NCBI GenBank assembly: GCA_950022295.1 | Contig: OX465600.1 | Coordinates: 300,462,031-300,526,030 of the forward strand | Source: Bromus sterilis | Taxonomy: Eukaryota > Streptophyta > Magnoliopsida > Poales > Poaceae | Direction: 5' to 3' | DNA: 64,000 nt | In this document: positions 55,318 through 64,000 of the stretch, piece by piece | How positions within the stretch are numbered: the stretch's first letter is position 1 | Layout: every line of letters starts with the position of its first letter | Translations under genes and position numbers: made by a program | Notes under the pieces: model-generated | The model's input: only the letters and a program-made list of their open reading frames with translations | Database searches by the model: none | Told to the model about the DNA's origin: nothing

Positions 55318-56880
55318 CACCATGGATATTTCTCTGAGTTCTTGTTCGGCTCCGAATGTGTCGGAGATTTTGTGAAAGTCACGATCGCATTGATCTCATT
55401 TGATGAAGCTTTCGTTGATCGTGAGGACTCCTGCTGATCCTGGCATCTTGAGCTTGAGGTAGGCGTAGTGTGGGATCACCATGAACTGCGCGAATGCTGG
55501 CCGTCCCAATATGGCGTGGTACTGCAATTGCCAGTCGAGTACCTCGAACTCGAGGACGTGCTTTGCGAAGTTGCGCCGGTTGCCGAAGACAACTTCGAGT
55601 TCGATGACTCCGAGGGATGTGGCTGCTTCTCCTGGGACTACCCCATGTAACTCGGTGCTCGATTTTCTCCATACTGATCGTGGGATCAGCATCTTTTGTA
55701 GGGTGCTGGCGAAGATGATATTCACGTTGTTGCCTCCGTCCATGAAGACCCTATCCATGTCGTACCCTCTGATTTGTGCATCGAGCACCAGGGGCGCGTG
55801 CCCCGGTATTGGGACTGCGGGTGGATGGTCGTCCTGTGAGAACGTGATGCTGGTCTCCGTATCATGTAGCTGGTAGACTTCGACTATGTTTATGCTCTCG
55901 GTTGCTCTGGCTTGCAGGGTGTAGGCGTCGCGTTGTGCTTGTGTCACCCTTCCCTCTTGGATCATGAGCACCTGTCCTTGCAGCAGGCTGTCACGTCCTT
56001 TCGGGCTTGAGGGCGGCGATTGTTCGGGTCGCCGGTTGCGCCTGTCTTCTTTCTGCTTATCCTTCTTGAGGTCGTCGGCTAGCTCGTTGAACAGGCGGCA
56101 GTCTCTCAAAGTGTGGCCTGACCTGACGTGTACCCAGTCATCCTCGAAGTTGTGGATCGTGCAGGGTCCTGCTAGCTGCTCTCTAGCCGTGAGTTTGCTA
56201 GATCCGGCGTGCCTCTTCCTTCTTGAGATTCTAAAGATTTCCTCGTGATCCTCCAGGTGTTCGTGGAAGCGAGGGTCGGTTTTGATTCCTCGACTCATGT
56301 CTTGGTTCTTGATGAGGTTGGCGAATTCATCTGGACTTCGATCTGGGTCATAGTACTCGCCCACCGGTGTCTCGGAGTCGCTGTCCTGGCTGGCGGTAGG
56401 TGTTCGTGCGACGGCGTGTCATCGAGCGGTCGTCGGTTGCGCGGCTGCGTGGCGTGGCTCGTTCATTGGAGCCTCGCCGTAGATCTCCCATGCGCGCCTT
56501 TTGGGTCGTCGATTCCTTCTTCTGATCGCTGGTTTCGATCTCGTAGTGATCGTCTTGATGTGCGGCGGGTGCCCGGGCGGCGGTGCGTTGTCGAAAGATT
56601 TGCGAGTCCTCCGCTGCGCGTCGTGGTTCGTCGAGTGGAATTCCTTCGTAGAGGCCTCTCGCCGTTCCTCTGGGTCGTCGATTCCTTCGGCGCTGACGCT
56701 GCACTTGGCCGTTACCGTAGTATCGGTCCTGGCACAGCTGTAGCCCGAGCGGTCTTGATGGGGTGGCAGAGATGTTCGCCGTGATCTTGAATCCTTCGAG
56801 TGGGCTAGATCTGGTCCTTGCCCTTGGGTTGTAGCTTGCTGAAGACGGGACCGCCGAGATCGTGATCCCAACCTGTGTAG
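55318..56880 (-). pseudogene. Gag and protease region of gypsy B
   Basis: The main frame 56364-55396 covers a gag C-part (FANLIKNQDMSRGI, CTIHNFEDDW, SGHTLRDCRLFNELADDLKK) and a retropepsin-like part with VLDAQIRGYDMDRVFMDGG, where the Asp is the likely catalytic residue. A TGA at 55396-55398 interrupts the link to RT. Upstream, 56953-56364 holds decayed gag N-terminal frames. Confidence 0.85.
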
Positions 56881-56900
56881 TTCCCACAGACGGCGCCAAT

Positions 56901-57329
56901 TGACGGGGATCAACCCCGGCAAATCCCATTGTCAGGGACGTCATGAGAGGCACAGGTTGGACGATAGCTCGTCGGCAAACAGGAAGGCACGCTCCTGCTC
57001 GATATTATTGATGGGGGAGATGCGATTACATTGGAGGCCAAGGCTGGAGCCCTCAAGGCTAGGGTTACAGATGATACTGGTTGCCTTTGGCGTTGCCCCT
57101 CCTAGCCCTTATATACTGGGCTAGGTCTCGGGGAGTTCATCTACGTTTACAGGTAAGCTTTCCTAACCCTAGCTTGCTCCGTACGGCAGGTTTTCGCACC
57201 TTCCTTGTGAGTCGCAGACTCCTACGTCGGTGCCAATTAGCGGGGCGAGGTTGTATCTTCATGGGCCTTCTGTCTTCAGGGACACCAGGTAGGCTTATCC
57301 GTAGGAGTCGTGGGGTCACCCCCTCGTCA
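56901..57329 (-). repeat. 5' LTR of gypsy B
   Basis: A 429-bp LTR next to the primer-binding site (reversed ttcccacagacggcgccaat at 56881-56900), followed by the duplication GGGAG. Confidence 0.92.
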
Positions 57330-57334
57330 GGGAG

Positions 57335-57924
57335 CCTCCCCCTTGGGCTTGGCGCCAAGGGAGGGGCTCATCCCCCCTCCTAGCCGCACCACTACCCCCC
57401 CCCCCCTTGGGGGTTTAGTCCCACATGGGGGAAGGGGAGGGGGTGGAGCCCCTCCTTGGCCTATATAAGGAGTGGTGGGGGTGCCTTTTTCAACACAACA
57501 TTGAGTTTCTCTCTCTCTCTGTTTCTCCTACCTAGAGCGGACTCCCCTGGTTTGGAGTTTGCACCTGGTTGGGGGTTTCACCAGCATCCGGACGCCGTCG
57601 CGCTGCCGGAATCGGGATCCGGATCAATCCTCTTTCCGCTGCTCTTCTGGTTCGGAGCCCGGAGGGACGTCGGTTGCACCGTATGTGTGTAATCCTGCGA
57701 GGCACTACATGTGTGGTGCTACTTCATCGTCAGAGGTTTTTCAACACGACAGGGAGGTCGTAGGATCAGAGTCTACGCCAACCACGTTCGAGGAACGTTT
57801 CCCTCTTTCGGTCTTCAAAGGTATGGACATCGATTCCTTCCGTTACATACATCAACATAGCATAGATCTTGGGTTCGGGACTCGTAGGTAGGAAAAATTT
57901 TGTTTTCTGCGCCGATCCCCAATA
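57335..57924 (+). repeat. Right arm of the palindrome, outer part
   Basis: A continuation of 28891-29214 after gypsy element B. It includes the LTR TATA box (ctatataagg, about 57460) and ends in gcgccgatccccaata, the LTR 3' terminus with the final CAACA changed. It is the inverted partner of 27992-28590. Confidence 0.85.
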
Positions 57925-58693
57925 GGATCTGGTTACAATCCTTGATGTGCCCCTACGCTTCCATCGAATAAACTTCATCGTTGTTGAACCGTTAACAATA
58001 TTACTTGATCCCTTTGTGCTTTGGTACTATGTTTGTCCGAGGTATGATCGTCGGTATCCAGTACCTAGTTCTTCCTCGTCTCCGACATAACATGTTTACT
58101 CGTCTGTGAATATTACATCTCTTGTGACCTAGTCACTTGCTTGCAAGCTATTGATGCAACACCACCGAGTGGGCCCAGAGTACCTTTCCGTCACTCGGAT
58201 TGACAAATCCCGACCTGATCTATTTCATACTCCTCAACATATCTACTTCGGAATACCCAAGATACACCTTTTCAGTTACCATGTTTCAGTGTAACGGTTA
58301 ATGCACTCAAAGCATCCTAATAGGTAGCAATTATGTATGATCATCACGGTCTAAGGATTCAGTCACTATGTTATTAAGTCATCGCAATGCTGAACTTATG
58401 TGACTTGATCACGCTGCAATGCTTAAGGTGGGTGTGTGTCCATCACATCATTCTCCTAATGATATGACCTCATTGTCAATAGACTATTATGTTCTCATGA
58501 TCAGGAAACCTTGATCATCAATTACCCAATGAGCTAGTATGCCTGAGTTTAACTAGGGACCAGGTTGTTATATATCACACGTATATTAATGTTTCCGCTT
58601 AATACAGTTCTAGCACAATATATATCGTATTATGAACAAACAGATATGTGAAAAATATCTCTTTATTAATTTGTCTCTAGGGCACATATCCAA
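57925..58693 (-). mobile_element. 3' LTR (5' part) of the right-hand copia element
   Basis: On the minus strand it starts TGTTGGATATGTGCCCTAG at 58693, preceded by the polypurine tract aagtgggagac. About 770 bp of LTR can be followed to 57925, where it meets the palindrome arm. It is a different subfamily from the LTR at 27351. Confidence 0.75.
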
Positions 58694-58726
58694 CAGTCTC
58701 CCACTTGCACTAGAGTACAAATTACA

Positions 58727-58890
58727 CTAGTTTACATCAAGTATGTATCTAACACCAATAGTCTCTCGGTGTTGTTCAAACTTGGCTTGTGGAAGAGATT
58801 TAGTCATTGGGTCTGACGGATTCAGATTCGTATGTATTTTGCAAATCCTAGTATGACCATCCTTGACGTAGTCCCGCGTCACATGGAAAC
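58727..58890 (-). pseudogene. Copia RNase H C-terminus (right-hand element)
   Basis: The end of the copia polyprotein, HVTRDYVKDGHTRI, then IHTNLNPSDPMTKSLPQAKF, and a stop near 58727. It is separated from the main frame at 62587 by the 3.7 kb solo LTR. The codons meet in frame across the duplication. Confidence 0.88.
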
Positions 58891-61800
58891 TGTAACAGCC
58901 CAGTTTTTGCAAAAATTAAAATTTTGTTTTCGGTGTCAATTGTTTGATTGCCTGATTTGTTTGCGGTGTTTGCATCCCCGATTTATCGATCGGCGATTAT
59001 TTTCCCCCCTCTTATCTCGTATCGGACGGAGACCGACCTTTGCCACCCTGACACTCGACCTTTGCGACACCGGGTTTCGCCTGATCACCGTCGCGAAAAC
59101 CGCACAAGACCAGCCGCAGCCAACGGAACGAAAAACCCCGTTTAATAATTAAACGAGTTATTTTTATAGCGCCCCGGAAAGTGTTTTCGGAACGGTTCCA
59201 GCGCGAGGTGAATGCCTCCGGCTCGACGCACCGATCGTGCAGTTCGAAGTTTTACCCAAATCGGAGGTACTGCGGACCCCCGGCGGTCAGAAACGTGAAC
59301 ACCGGACGCCCGAGAGAAAAACCGGTGATGTTTTTGCAAACTGCCAGCCACCCATGCTATAAATAGACCACCAGCCTCCCACACCCAATTAGGGTTTCCC
59401 TAAGCCAATTTTGCAGCCACCCCCCTCCACTTTGCCCAGATTTTCGCATTTTTGCATATTTTCCAGCCAAACCCTAGCCAGATCAGATCTGGACCGTCAG
59501 ATCGCCCGATCTGACGGCCCAGAGAGCTCCCAGCCTCCCACCTCTCTTCTCTCTCTCCTCCCTCCTCCATGCCCGCAGCCAGCCCGCACCCGAGCGCCGC
59601 CCGTGGAGACCGCAGCCGCCGGCCACTCCGGCCAGTCCGGCCGCCGGACCTCCCTCTCCCTTCCTCTTCCCTCTCCTCTGGTCTCACCCCCTCCTCTCCC
59701 CCGCAGGACCGCAGCCATGGCGCCGCCGCCCGGAGCTCCAGGAGCTCGCGCCGCCCCTGCAGGTCTTCACCGCCGCCGCCATGGACTCGCCTCCGTCCGG
59801 ACCCGGGCCGGAGCCGCCGTCCCGCGCCTCCTGGACCCCTCATCGTCGCCCTCTCCCGTCGTCGGCGCCGCCTTGCCGTCGGGAGGCCGGACTCCGTCGC
59901 CGCCTGCTCGGGGAGCCCGAGCCATGGAGCCGGCTGCCTCGCCGCTCCAGCGCGCCCCGTGGGCCGGCCACGCCCCCAGGCGGCCCAGCGCGCCACACCA
60001 GCCCAGGCCGCAGCCCAAGCCTCCAGGCCTCCCAGGCCAGTGGGCCACGGCCCAGTAGGTGAGCTGCGCGTTTTTTTTTTATTTTTTCTGTTATTTTTTT
60101 TAGTTAGTTGGGCCCAGTAGATTTCGGCCCAGTTAGTTTTTTTTTCTGTTAGTTGTTTTTATTTATTTAGACAGATTAGTTGTTTTTTTTGCGGTGCCCG
60201 TAACTTTTTAATCGTAGCTCCGATTGCAACGCTTTTAATATGAAACTTGCTTAGAATTGTGTCTAGTTTAATAATTTGTGCTTTGTTGCCATGTTTGACT
60301 TTGTTTACATGCTGTTTGACTGCTAATTACAACTGCTTGCCACTGTAAACTGTAACTGCAATAACTTTTTATCTGTTGCTCTGTTTAAAATGTTCTTTAT
60401 ATGTAACTTGACTAGAATTGCATGTAGTTGTGTTTTTGCTGCTCTTGCTTGCTAATAAAAATAATAAAATATTGTTTAGGGCAAACCAGTACCAAATACA
60501 ATATTTATCATGGGGTCCGCAATAGTTTGCATGTCTAGGATTTCACCCCACTTAAATTGACTAGATCAGATAGTTTACTTTGTGCTTCACCTCTTGCCCT
60601 GTTTGTGTGCTATGCCATGCTTGCTTGAGTTGCCATGTTAACAACTTGGTTTGATCACCTATAGCTAAACAACTTGAACCACCGTAAACGTGCGGTATCG
60701 TCGTGTGTGACGAGTACTCCACTTAAACCGTTAGTAACCGCTCTCGACGGTAGGTTCGATGTTTCGTGTTACTTCTTGTTGATGCTTGCTCTTGTATTGC
60801 TCCGTAGTAATAGTGGTGCACCGTTGATTGGTTTCCAGTGTTTACTTCTTGTGTGCTCCCGCGGATACTCTCGGAGACGATGCGAGCTTGCGATCGGCTA
60901 CACCTTCGGAACCCGACTTATCAACAGGCAAGGACTTGCATTACTTATGATCCATTCTATTTCAACCAGCGGTTTGCATGCTAGTCTAGGTTAGCTTCGA
61001 TGTTTGATCCTACCACATGTTTACAGCCTCTTTTAAACCGATACAGCCATGTCCCCTCCCAGCAAACCTTGTACTGCTATGTTACTATTGCTCGTTGCTC
61101 AGCCCCTGCTTAGTATGCATGCTTAGGATGCTACGTTGTTACCCTGTTACTCCTTGGTTTGGGATATCACATTATTATATTATTGTTGATGATATGATTA
61201 TTATTATAATGTTGACTATATTCGACGAAGGATGGAAGGTCTAGGCTATCCCGCCCGACGCTTTGTTCCATTCGAGTCACCTAGGATCCGAGTTCCGGGT
61301 ATTGGTTTTAAGACTGAGCGTGCCTAACCGCGTGTGGGATTTTATGGGGTCCCCTTTTTTTACCTATCTAGCTTCAAACATTTCTAGAGGTGGCCCAAGC
61401 TGATTTACCATTTGAAAACATGCATATATATCTTGTCGGGTCGCTCCTAGCAGATATCTTTTAAAACAACTCGGGCCAGTGGAGTCATAGTTTCTCTGTT
61501 GGTCCACACCTGGTGAGCTAGAGGCCTGCCCACATGTGAGGGGATCAGTTACCTCGACCTTAGACAGACGGAAGAGTCCGATCCGAGAGCGTGGCCAGCT
61601 TTTGGATTGGGTGTCGACTCCCCGGGGGCCGCCCGGATTTGTTCGTTGTTAGCTAGAGGGACTTGTCGTTTCGGATCTCTTGGAACTAAATCATAAAATG
61701 GTTGCCTATCATGGGTAGCAACTGAGAGTGATGGACGTGCGTGCGGAGCCTCGTAATGGGCAGTTGGTACACCCCTGCAGGGTTAAATCTTTTCGATAAG

Positions 61801-62586
61801 CCGTGTCCACGGTTATGGACGACTTGAGACCTACTCCTTGTTCATAGACAACAACAACTGAGATAATCTTAATATAACTTGATCAACGTGTGTGTGCCTT
61901 GACTGCTTCTTCTTCGTTGGGATGCGAAGAGGAGGACAAGGATAGGATAGGTGTTATGTTTGCGTAAGTAGTTGATAGCAAGACTTGTTGGAGGCGATTC
62001 CTCATCGAATGCTTGGCTTCTTATCTTACTCTCTAGATCGTTAGCCACTTCATAAATGCTAGTGCGGCAGCAACCTCACCACTTACCCCTTCCTTACCGT
62101 AAACTACTAGTTGTCCTAGAATGACGAGTGATGAAGTCCTTGCTGGGTCAGATGACCACTACAGTTGGATGTTGAGTACCTCTGTACTCATGATACTACC
62201 CCCAAACTCTTTTCAGGGTCCTGATCGACAACAGGTATGGTGATCGATGTTTCACGTGGAGACTCGACGACGTCTAGTTAGGCGGATCCCGGCGGAGGGC
62301 CTGGACCCGTGTGGTTATGGGGATCGATGCTTTTCTCTTTGCCAGTAGGCATTTGCTTGTAGTCTGTATTCAGACATGTATCTTCCGCTGTTGTATTGTA
62401 TTTGAGGCAGTTGTATGCCGATTGTATGAGATGTTGTATCCTTGTATCTGTAATGTTGTGATATCATGTTGGAAATCCGGGGCATATGGCTTTGTCATAT
62501 GTCGCGGTGGGTCCGATATGTGCTTCGTCCTCGGGTTCGGGCGGAAACGTCCGAATCTGAAACAGTACCGCATATCGGGCCTTACA
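58891..62586 (+). mobile_element. 3.7 kb solo LTR (or LTR-like element) inside the copia
   Basis: It starts TGTAACAGCCCAG and ends CGGGCCTTACA, flanked by GAAAC (58886-58890 and 62587-62591), and the copia RNase H frame is contiguous across it. No internal LTR copy, primer-binding site or pol is present, so a solo LTR of a gypsy element with very long LTRs is likely. The strand is arbitrary. A TATA box ctataaatag at about 59356 is followed by a C/T- and GC-rich region (59400-60060), as at an LTR transcription start. Long Pro/Ser/Arg-rich open frames there overlap on both strands and look non-coding. Confidence 0.75.
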
Positions 62587-64000
62587 GAAACGCCGGAGAA
62601 TATGCTTGGATGTAGAGTGAGTCCTCGGCTCCCTTGCGTTAGCAATGGCACCCATATTGTCGCAATAAATGCTAACAGGGTCAGTGCAACTAGGGAATAC
62701 GCCAAGCTCGATGACGAACTTCTTCAGCCAATGCGCTTCGTTTGACGCTTCGCAAGTGACAATATACTCCGACTCCATCGTAGACTGGGCGACGACTGAC
62801 TGCTTGCCGCTCCTCCAGCTAATCGCACCACCATTCAACATAAACACGTATCCCGTCTGGGATTTTGAGTCATCGGGATCAATACCAAGACTGGCATCGA
62901 CGTAACCTGTTACGGTGAGCTCTTCTTCACATCCTCCATAGATAAGAACCAGATCCTTAGTTCTTCGTAAGTACTTAAGGACGTTCTTCACTGCAATCCA
63001 ATGATCCATTCCAGGGTTACTTTGGAAACGATTAGTCAGACTAACCGCCAAGGCCACATCTGGTCGAGTACACAGCATAGCATACATGATAGAACCTATG
63101 GCTGAGGCATAGGGCTTTGAGGACATTTCCTCCCTTTCTTTTGCTGTTGCTGGGCATTGAGTCACACTCAATTTACTTCCTTTCATAATGGGCAAGAGGC
63201 CTCTCTTGGCATTATCCATATTGAACCTCTTCAATATCTTCTCAAGGTAAGTTATCTGACTCAGTGCTAATAGGCGTCTTGATCTATATCTATAGATTTT
63301 AATGCCTAATATGTATGCAGCTTCACCTAGGTCCTTCATGGAAAAATTTCCATTCAAATATTCCTTTACCCCCTCTAGAAATTTCACATCATTCCCTATC
63401 AATAATATGTCATCCACATATAGTACTAGGAATGCCACAAAGCTCCCACTCGCTTTCTTATAAACACGGAATTCTTCTTCATTTTGGACAAATCCAAAAC
63501 CTTTGATCACCTCATCAAAACGAAGATTCCAGCTCCGAGATGCTTTTTTCAACCCATAGATGGACCGTTGTAGTTTGCATACCTTACCAGCGTCCTTAGG
63601 ATCAATAAAACCTTCCGGTTGTACCATATACAACTCTTCCTTAATGTTGCCATTTAGGATCGCGGTTTTCACATCCATATGCCATATTTCATAATCGTAA
63701 TAGGCAGCAATTGCTAGCAATATCCGGATAGACTTTAGCATCGCTATGGGAGAGAAAGTCTCTTCGTAGTCAACTCCTTGAATTTGTCGGAAACCTTTTG
63801 CGACAAGTCGAGCTTTATAGACAGATACGTTTCCGTCTGCGTCAGTCTTTTTCTTGAATATCCACTTATTCTCGACGGCCTTTCGGTCCTCGGGAATATC
63901 CACCAAAGTCCATACTTTGTTGGCATACATGGAGTCTATCTCGGATTTCATGGCTTCCAGCCATTTCTCGGACTCGGGTCCCTCCATTGCTTCTTTATAG
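62587..64000 (-). pseudogene. Copia RT and RNase H, split and cut by the window edge
   Basis: The frame is open from the right window edge to the solo LTR. It has EKWLEAMKSEIDSM, then RT with KARLVAKGFRQIQGVDYEET, MDVKTAILNG, YGLKKASRSW and YVDDILLIGND, and RNase H with YCDNMGAIA. No stop occurs in the visible part up to 62587, but the solo LTR insertion separates the last about 50 codons (58727-58890). Gag, protease and integrase lie beyond the window. Confidence 0.93.

Larger units (their letters stand above)
29215..57329 (-). mobile_element. Gypsy element B, host of two further insertions
   Basis: LTRs of about 430 bp lie at 29215-29644 (3') and 56901-57329 (5'), flanked by GGGAG on both sides (29210-29214, 57330-57334). 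A primer-binding-like site ttggcgccgtctgtgggaa, in element orientation, follows the 5' LTR. Without the nested elements A (in its 3' region) and C (in pol) it would be about 9.3 kb. It encodes gag, protease, RT, RNase H and integrase on the minus strand, all with stops. Between integrase and the 3' LTR it has a tandem repeat block and an antisense ORF. The integrase follows RNase H, the Ty3/gypsy order. It may belong to the Triticeae group called Fatima, which I could not verify. Confidence 0.92.

Noticed and set aside
27992..57924. Interpretation of the palindrome as a fold-back DNA transposon.
   Set aside because: The outer ends are LTR termini, no matching target duplication is present (ataac on the left, ggatc on the right), and the arms are copia LTR sequence.
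59400..60120. Long overlapping GC-rich open frames on both strands (up to about 215 codons).
   Set aside because: They are Pro/Ser/Arg-rich, overlap in several frames on both strands, and lie in the transcribed part of a solo LTR. No domain is visible.

Overview
This is nuclear DNA of a large-genome grass, most likely a Triticeae species (wheat, Aegilops or barley type). That call rests on the mobile elements: BARE/Angela-type copia LTRs, nested gypsy elements, an Au-type SINE and Stowaway and Harbinger elements. Family names come from memory, because no database could be searched. About three quarters of the window is mobile DNA. The only clearly intact protein gene is the one for 40S ribosomal protein S17 (19063-19494, +).

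Left part (1-19 kb): a LINE reverse-transcriptase scrap and decayed copia LTR; a 2.1 kb solo LTR (2130-4263, target duplication TTGCA); a degraded FAR1/FRS-like gene tail with a Stowaway element in it; and a broken G-type lectin receptor kinase pseudogene. A Harbinger-type element (7902-9247) with its own TATA box and unknown ORF ends that pseudogene. A very young copia element (9710-15025, target duplication GTATT) follows, with one premature stop. Next come an LTR scrap and a LINE ORF1 remnant lying just upstream of the RPS17 promoter.

Middle (19.5-25.2 kb): downstream of RPS17 lies a cluster of box C/D snoRNA genes that carry no ORFs. At least nine well-formed copies, plus degenerate ones, fall into seven types. 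Several guide stretches match conserved 18S or 25S rRNA segments. An Au-type SINE with a 21-bp target duplication sits inside the cluster.

Right part (27.3-64 kb): a deep nest. Two inverted copies of a copia LTR 3' half form a palindrome with arms of about 0.9 kb. Gypsy element B (29215-57329, -) is inserted in the right arm. Element A (30424-34899, same family, -) sits in B's 3' region. Athila-like element C (40945-55312, -) sits in B's pol. Element D (47897-54849, same family as A and B, +) sits in C's LTR. Beyond the palindrome is another copia element on the minus strand that runs off the window and is split by a 3.7 kb solo LTR (58891-62586, target duplication GAAAC).

Three observations stand out. 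All three insertions of the A/B/D family made the same duplication, CTCCC in element orientation. Element B carries an antisense ORF resembling a plant B3 DNA-binding domain, which D lacks. The snoRNA cluster is the main non-transposon content apart from RPS17.
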